The notes under the pieces are model-generated. The model saw only the letters and a list, made by a program, of their open reading frames with translations, ran no database searches and had not been told where the DNA came from. From contig WSYJ01000032.1 in assembly GCA_020186115.1 (NCBI GenBank), positions 46,035 to 110,034 on the forward strand: DNA of 64,000 nucleotides. The letters are read 5' to 3'. Each line of letters opens with the position of its first letter. Positions within the stretch are counted from its first letter, which is position 1. The position numbers and the translations under genes are program-made. The DNA comes from Histomonas meleagridis. Its lineage: Eukaryota > Parabasalia > Tritrichomonadida > Dientamoebidae. This document shows positions 28,874-38,520 of the stretch, one piece after another.

Positions 28874-30673
28874 TCAATCTGATGGAATTGAATGTTTTCT
28901 TTTTGGATGATTTATCATTGATGGTGTTTGTCTTGGTGAAAACGCACCGGAATCATAAGCATTTCCTTTTAATCCCAGTGGAATTCTGACTTTATTTCCT
29001 TTGATTTTTGGTATTCTTGACCCGCCAAAGTTATCTTTCTTTGTCTTTTGATCCATCAAATCTTTCTTTTCTAAAACATAATCAATTTGATCTGATAGTT
29101 TTGCTATGCTTTCGAATATGATTTCAAGATTTGTTTGGAAGTTCGAAATTTGATCAAAAGTTTTGATCATTAATGTTAATACCATAGTGGAGTAATTCTG
29201 TACTGATTTATCAAGATTTTCAAGAGCTTCTTGATAATCATCTCCTCCACTACCAATCGAAGAAAACAAAACAGAAATTGCAGTTGTTAAATTGTTTTGT
29301 GTTTCAAGCGAAGCAAAATGTTGTGACACTTCAAATAATATATCTGAAATATGACTACTTTCAAATGAATTATTCTTAATATCACTACTATTTAGATTTT
29401 GATCTCTTTCATGTTCAGCACTTTCAAGACTAAGTACAAGTTGATTCTTTTCATCATGTAATTTATCTAACTCATCTTTAATTTCTTTTATGTTTTGTTT
29501 AAGTTGTTCATTTTCATTATGTTTAGAATGAATTGTTTCATTAAGTCGATTAATTTCATTTTGAAGATTTGTAATTGTTTGATTAAGTTGTAATTTCTCG
29601 TTTTCATAAATAGAATTATTTTGAGAAATTTGTGATTTTTCATCTAATAATGAACGTATTTTGTTTCTAAGTTCTTCATTTTCAATAATTAATTGTGTAT
29701 TTTGTTGCTTAAGTTCATTATTTTTTTCATTTGACATTTGTTTTTGATTTGCTTCATTTTGTTTTTTCTCATTCTGTAAAATATGTATCTGATTTATTAG
29801 CTCACGATTTTGGCTTTGTAACTCTGTATTCCTTAGCATTTCTTTTTGGAGTTGTTCACTAATTAATTGTGATTCATTGTTAGTTTGATGTTTTTCATTA
29901 TTTTCTATAAATAATTGACGAACATTTGCAATGATTTCATCACTACTTAAAGAATTAAACATTGCTTTTAAAGATGAATAAACATTATAATATTCTGATG
30001 ATTCATCAACAAGAGAAGAAATTTGTGCTGAACAATTTCTTTGATATTCTGTGAAACGATTAGAAAGATTTAATCGTTCTCCCATTTCAATTTCAAGTAA
30101 TTTACTCAGTTCTGTTTTGACAAGTTTTAAAGATTCACATTCTTTTTTTAGATGTGAAACATCATCAGTATACATTTGTGGCATAAAGTAATGATTAGGT
30201 GGATTTTGAATTTCTTTACTAAGTCTGTTGATTTCATCATAAAAAAATTGATTTTTTCGGTTAAGTTCTTCTGTTTGATGAGAAATTTCTTTGTGCGCTT
30301 CTAATAGTTGATTCTTTAAAAAAGTAATTTTGTAACTATCATCATTACTACTCGCTTTGGATTGATATGAAAATCCATTGCTTTCATGTGGGCTTTCTGA
30401 ATCAAATTCATTTTGTATATGAAATCCTGAATTAATAGATAATTGCTCTTGTAAATTTCGAATCGTATCTTGATAAGCTTGGATCTCAGAATTTAATTTA
30501 TCTATTTCTATTTGGTGTGCTTCTTCTTGAGCCTTTTTTTCAGTTTCCAAAAAATCATCATCGCTTTTTAAATTTTGATTTGAAGAATTATGAAGTTTCT
30601 CATTAAGTTCGTATATTTCTTCATTTAGTTGTGAAATAATTTCTATTAGTTCTTCTTTGGATGCATCTAGCAT
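28874..30673 (-). CDS. Long coiled-coil protein
   Basis: A 599-residue protein that is almost wholly coiled coil from about residue 5 to 420 (heptads of Leu/Ile with Glu, Lys, Gln and Asn, for example LINQIHILQNEKKQNEANQ). A shorter helical region follows (about 430-550), then a basic Pro/Ser tail containing SRIPKIKGNKVRIPLGLKG and a final HPKRKHSIPSD. The tail has proline-directed Ser/Thr sites, as in many microtubule- or centrosome-associated coiled-coil proteins, so a cytoskeletal location is plausible (inference). The ATG at 30671-30673 lies 13 bp from a reverse-strand ACCGTTTA box. It is the next gene downstream of, and co-directional with, tRNA-Ser. Confidence 0.8.
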   Translation of the reverse strand: MLDASKEELIEIISQLNEEIYELNEKLHNSSNQNLKSDDDFLETEKKAQEEAHQIEIDKLNSEIQAYQDTIRNLQEQLSINSGFHIQNEFDSESPHESNGFSYQSKASSNDDSYKITFLKNQLLEAHKEISHQTEELNRKNQFFYDEINRLSKEIQNPPNHYFMPQMYTDDVSHLKKECESLKLVKTELSKLLEIEMGERLNLSNRFTEYQRNCSAQISSLVDESSEYYNVYSSLKAMFNSLSSDEIIANVRQLFIENNEKHQTNNESQLISEQLQKEMLRNTELQSQNRELINQIHILQNEKKQNEANQKQMSNEKNNELKQQNTQLIIENEELRNKIRSLLDEKSQISQNNSIYENEKLQLNQTITNLQNEINRLNETIHSKHNENEQLKQNIKEIKDELDKLHDEKNQLVLSLESAEHERDQNLNSSDIKNNSFESSHISDILFEVSQHFASLETQNNLTTAISVLFSSIGSGGDDYQEALENLDKSVQNYSTMVLTLMIKTFDQISNFQTNLEIIFESIAKLSDQIDYVLEKKDLMDQKTKKDNFGGSRIPKIKGNKVRIPLGLKGNAYDSGAFSPRQTPSMINHPKRKHSIPSD

Positions 30674-30686
30674 TATTTTTTAATTG

Positions 30687-30694
30687 TAAACGGT
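30687..30694 (-). promoter_or_regulatory. ACCGTTTA box (minus strand) upstream of the coiled-coil gene
   Basis: The plus strand reads TAAACGGT; the minus strand reads ACCGTTTACAATT, 13 bp before the ATG at 30673. The whole Pol II promoter must fit in the 49 bp between this ATG and the tRNA terminator. Confidence 0.45.
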
Positions 30695-30722
30695 ATTTAA
30701 TCAAAAAAAATTAAAAAAAAAC

Positions 30723-30728
30723 AAAAAA
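30723..30728 (-). terminator. Pol III oligo-T terminator of tRNA-Ser
   Basis: Six consecutive T on the minus strand directly follow the discriminator base of the tRNA. Further T runs follow at 30713-30720 and 30703-30710, giving backup termination before the next gene. Confidence 0.8.
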
Positions 30729-30809
30729 CGACGACCATGGGATTCGAACCCACGCGTGCAAGCACAAGGGATTAGCAATCCCTCGCCTTAACCACTCGGC
30801 CAAGTCGTC
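30729..30809 (-). tRNA. tRNA-Ser (anticodon GCU, reads AGC/AGU)
   Basis: The 81-nt gene on the minus strand folds as a class II tRNA. Its 7-bp acceptor stem is GACGACT paired with GGTCGTC (last pair T-G), with discriminator G as in eukaryotic serine tRNAs. It has D-arm/A-box TGGCCGAGTGG, anticodon loop TTGCTAA flanked by GGGA and TCCC, a long variable arm TTGTGCTTGCACGCG, and T-loop/B-box GGTTCGAATCC. There is no intron and no encoded CCA. The terminator is immediately downstream. Confidence 0.97.
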
Positions 30810-30997
30810 TTCGAATTTGTTGAATAGAATTGGTTTAATATGATAGAAGGAATCTCATTAAATGAAAATTTATCATCCTTCATATTAACATGAATAATAA
30901 CATGAAGAAACAGAAATAATCTTTCTTACATAAACAATAAATCCAGTCAAATCGTTTAATAGTTTTTTTTTTTGTTTTTTGGATGGTTGGAATGGCG

Positions 30998-31005
30998 ACC
31001 GTTTA
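30998..31005 (+). promoter_or_regulatory. ACCGTTTA box upstream of the glucanotransferase-like gene
   Basis: ACCGTTTA is followed by TTAATCATGGG and then the ATG at 31017, a spacing of 11 bp. As at 20532, the box lies within an open frame starting at a TTG (30972), which argues for the downstream ATG. Confidence 0.45.
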
Positions 31006-31016
31006 TTAATCATGGG

Positions 31017-33812
31017 ATGATAACCTCCAAAGCAACAATAGTCTTTCGAACTAATTATGCAACATATCCAGGACAAATGCTGTTTATTGTTGGCGACCAT
31101 CCACTTTTGGGAGGCTGGGATAGGAATAATTCACTTCCTATGCAATACATTCAAAATGTTTCCCAAAATGACTTTAACTGGTGCAAGAAAATCGAGGTTA
31201 ATCTTCCCCCAAATGGGCAACTTCGAATCGAATATAAGTATATTGTTATCATCTCTTATTATGAAAGTATCGTTGAAGATGTGCGAAAAGAAAAAGATGC
31301 AGAAATTTATTGGGACAGTGGACCCAACAGATCTATTGTTATACAAGGCAATTCTTCAAGGAATATTGTTATTACGACTAATGATTTATTTCAACCTCCT
31401 ATTTCAAATCTTCAAAATATATTATTTAAAATGGCATTTCGAGATGTAGTGTACTCACATAAGTGCACTTCCAATCCCGTTATTTCTTCAATTTCAACTG
31501 ATTTTATTGAAGTTCATTTTCGTGTCATATTACTTCAAATTCCACCAAACTTTGAAGTGCATATGAGTGGTTCTAGCACCATTTTTAAGAATTGGGAGAA
31601 ATCGTTAACATTGAAACCACTTAATTCAATCTATTGGGAACTAATTCTTCAATGTCCCAAATCTGAAAAGTCATTTCATTACAAATACTTCATCAAAAAG
31701 AAGGACAGCGATGTTAAAATATGGGAAAATCGAGGGAATCGACTTTTTTTACAACCACGCGAATTTACAGATGTCATTATATGTCATGATTGGATATTTG
31801 ATCTTCCTAAATATCAACGATTTAAAGGTGCTGGAATTCTTGTTGCTTTATATTCATTACATTCCAGGAATTCCATATGTAAAATCGGCGAATTTATGGA
31901 CTTAAAGTTATTAATTGATTGGGCAGTTAAAGCGAATTTATTATTTATCCAATTATTACCCATTCAAGACATTAACTTCATATATAGTAAACATGAAGGT
32001 AACCCATCACGCCAAGTCTCCGCATTTGCATTTAATCCAATGTATTTAACATTACGTTGTATTAATGGTTATAATGTTAATACTCAACCACCAAAAAGAA
32101 GAGATTTCATTACAGTGACCAAATTTAAAATGCAACAATTAAAAATAATATTTAATGAAACTGTTGATATAGGAAACTTACGAAAAGATAAAAAATTTGT
32201 TCATTTTGTTAAAAGAAATAACTTTTGGCTTCCTCCTTATTGTTTATGGTGTAAAATCAAAAATGATGAATTAGAAAAAAATCCAAATTTGATACCAAAT
32301 TTCCCGGATATTTCATCCGTAAAAATGCCCGATTTATTAGAAGGGGAATTAGATGATTCTTTAAAACAATGTATGTTTTATTGTTGGGTACAATTTCAAT
32401 GTCATTTACAACTTTTGGAAATAACAAATTATGCAATTGAAAACCGTGTAATCCTATCGTCGCTGATGACGATAGGCCAGAACTTCATATCGGCCGATAA
32501 TTGGTCCCACCCCGAATGGTTCGATAAGCGTTATACAATTGGGGCGCCCCCGGATATTTTTTCTTTCAATGGACAAAATTGGTATTATCCTGCTTGGGAT
32601 TGGGGCGCTATGAGAGAAAGCAACTTTTTATGGCTTCGTCAACAAATAGGGCATAGAGAACAATATTTTCAAGCAACAATGTTTGATCATCCATTAGGTT
32701 TATTTAGATGTTGGAATATTCCAGCTAATATTGATAACCCACTTTTTGGTCATTTCGTTCCATCCATACCTATTAATATCCAAGATTTGAACAATCATCA
32801 AATAACTGATATTGATAATTTATGTGTTCCATATTTCCCTGTAAATGACATTCTTTCAATCAACCTACCCATGAGCATTAAAGAGAAGCTTATTTCCAAC
32901 CTATCAATTAACATAAATGGTCGGTATCGATTTCGCCCAGATTTTAAATCAGACCGTGAAGTTTCAGCAGCCATTAAATCGTTTCAAGAAGGACTCTCAT
33001 TTGATGAACAGCTTCAACTTAAGCTTGCCAGTAAGATCATCTTATCAAGTTTTGAATCAATCTGTTTAATTCCTGACATTACATCTCCTCATGACAAGTT
33101 TTATCCACGTTTTTCCATGACTGACTCCATAGTCTTCAAATCCTTACCCGAACGTGAAGCCCAAATTTTGTACAAACTTTTTATTGATTTCTATTACCGA
33201 ACAAATGTTTCACTGTGGCATGAACAAGGGCACCAAACACTTGCTGTCTTATCCAGTAGTCAAATGCAGTTCATTGGCTATGATTTAGGCGTATCCCTCA
33301 ACGACGAAGAAGATTCACTTCATCAAGCCGGAATATGTTCATTTCGCGTCCAACGCGTTCCACGCGATTCATCATTACGCTTTGACTTAACGACAACGTT
33401 TCCATATCTCTCAGTGTGTACTCCGTCTACGCATGATATGCAACACTTAAAGTTGTTATGGTCAAATGATCAAGCCGATGTTCAACAGTTTTATTATCAA
33501 GTGCTAAAGATGGAAGGGATTCCGCCGAGAGAATTAACGCCGGAAATTGCGCACGAGATTATAAAGCAACATTTACAGGCACAATCAATGTGGTGTTTGT
33601 TCCAATTCGAAGACTTGTTCGCAATTAGCCCAAAGTTGTCGAAGTTGATCTCGTCCGATTGGATTAATAACCCGGCAAAGAAACACGACTGGAGCTATAG
33701 GATTAACATTAAGCTGGAGAAGTTGTTGGAGGAAAATCAAAATTGGACTGAAGAAATAGCAAATTTGGTGGACGAGGCACAAAGAGGAAGAAAAGCGGAT
33801 TATGGATTTTAG
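31017..33812 (+). CDS. DPE2-like 4-alpha-glucanotransferase homologue with two CBM20 domains, catalytic residues partly lost
   Basis: This is a 931-residue protein with the DPE2 layout: two N-terminal starch-binding CBM20 domains (about 5-110 with VGDHPLLGGWD, and about 165-265 with KNWEKSLTLKPL), then a GH77 domain (about 285-900) starting FKGAGILVALYSLHS. DPE2 enzymes move glucosyl units between maltose and glycogen-like glucans. The nucleophile Asp is kept (FDHPLGLFRCW, Asp about 557) and so is STHD (804-807), but the Arg of the usual RIDH is Met (555) and the acid/base Glu of GEDLG is Tyr (GYDLG, about 755). Without that Glu normal transfer is not expected, so this may be a glycogen-binding pseudoenzyme or regulator. 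A longer frame starts at TTG 30972, but ATG 31017 follows the ACCGTTTA box. The 3' end is G/C-rich. Confidence 0.85.
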   Translation: MITSKATIVFRTNYATYPGQMLFIVGDHPLLGGWDRNNSLPMQYIQNVSQNDFNWCKKIEVNLPPNGQLRIEYKYIVIISYYESIVEDVRKEKDAEIYWDSGPNRSIVIQGNSSRNIVITTNDLFQPPISNLQNILFKMAFRDVVYSHKCTSNPVISSISTDFIEVHFRVILLQIPPNFEVHMSGSSTIFKNWEKSLTLKPLNSIYWELILQCPKSEKSFHYKYFIKKKDSDVKIWENRGNRLFLQPREFTDVIICHDWIFDLPKYQRFKGAGILVALYSLHSRNSICKIGEFMDLKLLIDWAVKANLLFIQLLPIQDINFIYSKHEGNPSRQVSAFAFNPMYLTLRCINGYNVNTQPPKRRDFITVTKFKMQQLKIIFNETVDIGNLRKDKKFVHFVKRNNFWLPPYCLWCKIKNDELEKNPNLIPNFPDISSVKMPDLLEGELDDSLKQCMFYCWVQFQCHLQLLEITNYAIENRVILSSLMTIGQNFISADNWSHPEWFDKRYTIGAPPDIFSFNGQNWYYPAWDWGAMRESNFLWLRQQIGHREQYFQATMFDHPLGLFRCWNIPANIDNPLFGHFVPSIPINIQDLNNHQITDIDNLCVPYFPVNDILSINLPMSIKEKLISNLSININGRYRFRPDFKSDREVSAAIKSFQEGLSFDEQLQLKLASKIILSSFESICLIPDITSPHDKFYPRFSMTDSIVFKSLPEREAQILYKLFIDFYYRTNVSLWHEQGHQTLAVLSSSQMQFIGYDLGVSLNDEEDSLHQAGICSFRVQRVPRDSSLRFDLTTTFPYLSVCTPSTHDMQHLKLLWSNDQADVQQFYYQVLKMEGIPPRELTPEIAHEIIKQHLQAQSMWCLFQFEDLFAISPKLSKLISSDWINNPAKKHDWSYRINIKLEKLLEENQNWTEEIANLVDEAQRGRKADYGF

Positions 33813-34090
33813 TGATTATTTCGTTTTATTTTTTTGTCTGTATTTTGTTTGACTAATAAAATATATTATCTTTAAATGTGTTTTTGTTGTTTGTCTTCTT
33901 ATTAAAATATATTTAAAAAATTGTCTGAAAATAATTCGGTAAAAATCAAAAAATAAGAATTAAATTTGTGTTTTTATATAAATGTAAATTAAATTACATA
34001 TAGAAATTATATTATTAAATTTTTTGTTATTTACAAGATAAAAAAAAATTGACGCTTTACATATAAACAATTTAAAATTTAAAACATATA

Positions 34091-34530
34091 ATGAATCAAA
34101 GAAAATTACTTAAATGGACAGTAAAAACAATTAAAAGTTTAAATCATGAAAATGTTGATCAGTCAATAAAATCAATAATTAAAATGCATGATAGTAATTA
34201 TACTTATTCCTTTAATTTGAGTATATGTCAAATGATATATATAGCATTTGTTTCCAATAGATATGATATTGATATTTATTTAAATTTTTTACAGAAATTA
34301 GAAAAAATAGAAGAAATTAATAATGCTAAATGGAAAATGTTAGATATATTTACAAAAATGATTGTAAATAAAAACACTCAAGAATCATATTATATCCTTA
34401 ATAAAATGATTAAAGAAAATTAAATAGAACCCAAAATAATAAAATACTTTAAGACTCCATATTTTATTAATTATAAATCAGAGAAAGATATAGAGCAAAA
34501 TGAAATGTCCAATGAACAATAACATGAAAA
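34091..34530 (+). pseudogene. Truncated DUF3447-ankyrin N-terminal fragment
   Basis: An ORF of 110 residues (MNQRKLLKWTVKTIKSLNHE...) matches, segment by segment, the N-terminal helical region of the ankyrin genes at 16975-18351 and 61366-62571: IIKMHDSNYTYSFNLSICQM, YLNFLQKLEKIEE and ESYYILNKMIKEN align with the corresponding pieces. It stops at TAA 34421-34423. Related residues continue after the stop (KIIKYFKTPYFINYKSEKDI) but no ankyrin part follows on this strand. It is a gene fragment. Confidence 0.65.
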
Positions 34531-35100
34531 TTTCAATGACTCCTATCCTATTATTATATCTAACTTTGTTTTATTATCTATTTCATACACTAATAAATTC
34601 CAATCAATTGAATTCGAGTTCTATAAAACATTTGCATATTTTTATCAAAACCTAAATCAATGGAATGCTAAAAATTTCTACACTTATTTTTTGCCAGTTT
34701 TTTTGCATTTGTTGTTTTACCAGAAGTTGAAAGGTCAGAAACCCCAATGATAATTTTTTGCTTCAAAACACTTTTTGATAACTGATAAAAGAGGTTACTC
34801 CTTCATTCAGAGCCAATAACTTTAGAAGATTCCATTAAATCTCTTATGAGAATCTACAGAAATATAATGTATTCGATGCAAGAATTAAAATACAGAACCC
34901 AAATCATATTTACAAAAATCTTACATTTTGGATTGTGAAAAATTTCATTTATATCTAACAGGCTAGGATATCAGATAGAGTTCAATGATTCACAAAAGAC
35001 AACACCAAATTTGATGTCTCATAACTTTTATTGGTTCAAAATTCAAAAAATATCAAATGTTTCAATATATTGAATTTAAACAATAATCACTTCATTTTTA
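34531..35100 (+). pseudogene. Unidentified coding-like relic
   Basis: Between 34535 and the TGA at 34748-34750 there is a 71-codon open stretch without an ATG (SYPIIISNFVLLSISYTNKF, then YKTFAYFYQNLNQWNAKNF). Its composition looks like protein rather than random AT sequence. It may be a piece of another multi-copy family that was captured next to the ankyrin fragment. The rest to 35100 is AT-rich with nothing recognised. Confidence 0.3.
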
Positions 35101-35595
35101 TCATCAGAACCAAATAATGTTAAATGGGTTTATCAATGACTCCTAATTAAATGATTTAAAAAATTGACTATTTCAACGTAACCATTTTCTGATGCAATTA
35201 ATAAAGCGCTTTTAAGATATTGACATAAATATAAAATTTTTCAAATTATTAAAGCATATTTTAAATTATTAAAACATATTCTAAATTATTAAAACATATT
35301 ATAAATTCTTCAAATGAATATTTTTTGCATTAACATATAATGAAATCATGCTTATGCAAACATACCAAACATCATTCAAGCCAATCATCCATTTTTGGTC
35401 TTTTCTCATTGGTGTCAAATCTAAGTGTAAAGCATCTTTTTTAACCTTCATTTTTCAGATTTAAGTACCGCAATAGAGAATTTTCTTATATAGCAGAAGT
35501 TATTCCATTTTATTGATTCTTCTTCATACATTAAAGTCAAAGAGGTTGTTGGTTCATTCTGTGGCTTCTGTGTTAAACAAAATCAAAAGTTTCCA
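35101..35595 (-). pseudogene. Ankyrin-unit relic with expanded spacer, plus other coding fragments
   Basis: The minus strand carries one ankyrin unit (ALLIASENGYVEIVNFLNHL, about 35135-35210). It is preceded by an AT spacer in which TATGTTTTAATAATTT-type 19-20-mers are repeated about three times (35235-35310). Further upstream on the same strand are two short coding-like pieces in different frames (DALHLDLTPMRKDQKWMIG, about 35370-35430; EEESIKWNNFCYIRKFSI, about 35465-35530). All are broken; the region looks like a graveyard of recombined fragments. Confidence 0.5.
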
Positions 35596-35808
35596 ATGAA
35601 TTGTTTAATATTTTTTGTTTATTTTTCCAAAAAAGTTACTGAAATTATAAACACAAATCTTAGTTTACGTAGTGTAAAAACACTTTCTTTTCTTATTGAA
35701 TATGGTTACATTCAAACCATTGAAAATATGATTAAAAAATTAATAGAAGAAATTAAAGTACTTAAAGAAACATGTGAAAACCAAAATAAAATTCAGGGTA
35801 CTATATAA

Positions 35809-36054
35809 ACATGTTTTATAAACGTCTATAAAAATTGTCAAAATAAAACCTTTTTGAGTTCTAAACAAGAGATTATCAATTCCTGTTTAAAACATTTCCC
35901 GAAATTAAAATCAGTAATTTAACTACAAAATTATTTTTATTTCTTTATTATATTCCGACTAATAAAATCATTTCCATTCTACGGTAGATTTCAATACAAC
36001 GATACCCTTTTCAATCAAAAACGATACTTTTACCATTGAATTTTCTATCGATGA
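35809..36054. other. 3' flank of the gene at 36055, nothing recognised
   Basis: AT-rich sequence with no gene. An ACGATAC word occurs twice (near 35999 and 36021), which is Myb-site-like but not placed before any start codon. Confidence 0.4.
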
Positions 36055-38520
36055 TTAAGTTCTCTGTATTGTGAATTGGCATCCAACTGGGTTGGTTGGC
36101 AACAATTTCTCATGTAATGATTCCACAATTCTTTTGGCTCTTTTAGAGTATGATGGACCCACCATATCATAAACAGAGAATATTTGTTGTTCCACATCAT
36201 ATGGTGAAGTTTCCAAATATTTTGCGAATTTCTTTGCCACGTATTTAAAGTTCTTTTTCTTTGTACTTGTATCCTCCATAGCCTTATTTATTAGCTTATT
36301 TATCACATTAAATAACTCGATTGAAGCGTAAGGATTCAACTTTTGGATCATCACCGCAAACGGTATCATAAACTTTTCAAATTTCAGAAGCTCCAAAAAT
36401 TCAATTGGGTAATTCAGTGTAAAGTTACGAAAAACCTTCCACGACGAGTGAACTTCACTATTGTCTTTTGCACCCATATACTTTAACAACATTGAAATTA
36501 CTGTCTTCAAATCCATATTTGTTTTGGATATATTTGGGATTTTTAATAATATTCCAAATGATGATAATATAAATGAATTTACTTTACCATTTTTTATCAT
36601 ATTTATTATGTCATTTATCATATTCTTAACTTGAGATTGAGTTTTATCTCGTGGACATAATAACATTAACTTGGCAATGTTCGGTAATAGTAAATTTTGG
36701 TTTTTAATACAAAACGTAAAGAATGAAGATATCCATTTGTATTCTTTAACTTCTTCAATAATCGCTTCAAATGATATAATATGTTTAATTAACACTATGA
36801 ATTGGAATGAGAACTTAGTAAATGTTGGATTCCTTACAAATTTGATGAACATTTTGGAGATTAACATCAAAAGACTTTTAGATGTAGTTATAGTATATAT
36901 AAATGAATTTAATATTTTTGGCATTTTATATCCAATTGTGTTTAAATATGTGAAAAGTTCATTTTTGCATTGATTTAATACAGTTGGCATTTGTGGACAT
37001 GTACATTTTAATAAATAATGAAATATTTGCGTGGATAAATTCGGCGTTTCTGCTTCAAGAATAATTTGCGCAAGATTATTATTATAATTTTTAAGAAAGT
37101 CATCAAATTTGTTGCGAACATTTGATAAGGCTTTGCTAATTATTTCGGAAACTGTTTGCGAATTTTTGAATGTTTTAAATATAATAATTAAATAATTATA
37201 TGAAAGTATCGCGCGATGAAAATCTTTTAATGCTTTTAGATGCGAATTACTGATTTTGTTCTTAGCAATTACATCTTCATAAGGATTAGCAACAAAAAGT
37301 GGTTCTTTAGAGAATTTGGCACATATTACTGAGACATAATAAAATAATTCTAAATTGTTTTGAAGTTTCTCAACAAAAGATTTAATATCTTTCGATATAA
37401 ATTGTTCAATTGATTGATAACATTGATAATTAATTTCTGCAGAATTTGAAATATATGCATTCCTGACAAGACGATCAAATCCTTCTGAATCAAAAACGTT
37501 TGACACTGATGCGGCGGTTATGTCAACGATGGCTTTCGCTTGGAACTTAATCGGATGTGAACAGCCATAAGTTGAGAGTGTTTCAACTATAGTACTTTGG
37601 GATATGACTGGAGAATAAGGGATTTGTGATGTGGGTTCATTGTTAATACTTTTTTGAAGATTTGATAATTTTTCCTTAAGATCAATATTTGGTGGCAAAA
37701 TCGATTTAAAGCCATCAGATATTCCTCGTGGGCGCTTATTAATTACTGATTTACGTTTTTCAATATCTTCCTTAAGAGTGAAATCATCTAAGCTTGTGCG
37801 CTTCCTTGGAATAACGGAGCTGTGCCTATGACATGCGCGTCGACCTTTGGGCTTGAATTTTGTGGATTTGTCAAGTCCATTGAATTCGATTGTTTTCTTT
37901 TGAAGTATTTCTTCAATTCGATCAGGATGAACTGGAACTTGAATTGTGCTCCCAGAAACAGCTACCCAATTTTTATATGCGTCTTCAAAATCTTTATATT
38001 CATCAAACATTTCTGGAATTGGAGGGAAAATTACTAATTGAGAATCCCATGTACTTACTTTAAAGTTCAGAAGTAAAGATAATGAAACATTATACCTGTC
38101 ACGATACTTTTCAAATACTTCGTCTTTTTCGATTTTCTGTTTTGATAAACAAAGATTATGAAGATGATACAAATATTTTTCATTTATCTTGATCCTTTGT
38201 CTAGCAGAACGATGCTTAATTAATAGCGGCGGATTGAGTGGACGACGGTAGAAGCATGATACAGAAATTGGAAAAATGAAATTATTCGATGAACGCAAAA
38301 ATTTATAAAAATCTTTGAAAGCTTTCTGAAATTTTTCGTAAGTTGGGAAATCACTTAATTGAGGGACAGGAGGCAAATCTGGAATTTTTGAAGAAGAATA
38401 CTCATAATCGCAATCTAAAAGACTTCCATCTTCTGCAACAATTGCATCAGGTTTTTTCTTTTTGAAATGATAATCACCTTCTCCCTCTTCTTTGAATTGT
38501 GATTGGGCAAGAAGTGACAT
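36055..38520 (-). CDS. Hypothetical protein with duplicated N-terminal Pro/aromatic motif and helical C-terminal half
   Basis: An 821-residue protein. The N-terminal third has two copies of a Pro-x-Pro motif followed by acidic/aromatic helices: PPVPQLSDFPTYEKFQKAF (about 50-70) and FPPIPEMFDEYKDFEDAYKNW (about 165-187). A basic Ser-rich linker follows (about 215-290), with KGRRACHRHSSVIPRKR and KRPRGISDG as possible nuclear signals. From about 310 to 800 it is alpha-solenoid-like, and the region near 330 (KFQAKAIVDITAASVSNVFD) begins a long helical array. It has no enzyme motif. The ATG at 38518-38520 is the first in frame; AACGGTTT lies 41 bp upstream. I do not recognise the family. Confidence 0.75.
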   Translation of the reverse strand: MSLLAQSQFKEEGEGDYHFKKKKPDAIVAEDGSLLDCDYEYSSSKIPDLPPVPQLSDFPTYEKFQKAFKDFYKFLRSSNNFIFPISVSCFYRRPLNPPLLIKHRSARQRIKINEKYLYHLHNLCLSKQKIEKDEVFEKYRDRYNVSLSLLLNFKVSTWDSQLVIFPPIPEMFDEYKDFEDAYKNWVAVSGSTIQVPVHPDRIEEILQKKTIEFNGLDKSTKFKPKGRRACHRHSSVIPRKRTSLDDFTLKEDIEKRKSVINKRPRGISDGFKSILPPNIDLKEKLSNLQKSINNEPTSQIPYSPVISQSTIVETLSTYGCSHPIKFQAKAIVDITAASVSNVFDSEGFDRLVRNAYISNSAEINYQCYQSIEQFISKDIKSFVEKLQNNLELFYYVSVICAKFSKEPLFVANPYEDVIAKNKISNSHLKALKDFHRAILSYNYLIIIFKTFKNSQTVSEIISKALSNVRNKFDDFLKNYNNNLAQIILEAETPNLSTQIFHYLLKCTCPQMPTVLNQCKNELFTYLNTIGYKMPKILNSFIYTITTSKSLLMLISKMFIKFVRNPTFTKFSFQFIVLIKHIISFEAIIEEVKEYKWISSFFTFCIKNQNLLLPNIAKLMLLCPRDKTQSQVKNMINDIINMIKNGKVNSFILSSFGILLKIPNISKTNMDLKTVISMLLKYMGAKDNSEVHSSWKVFRNFTLNYPIEFLELLKFEKFMIPFAVMIQKLNPYASIELFNVINKLINKAMEDTSTKKKNFKYVAKKFAKYLETSPYDVEQQIFSVYDMVGPSYSKRAKRIVESLHEKLLPTNPVGCQFTIQRT

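Noticed and set aside
35596-35808. 70-codon plus-strand ORF with lysine-rich helix
   Set aside because: Starts with ATG but has no domain or promoter, lies in a relic-rich region and is too short to support as a gene.
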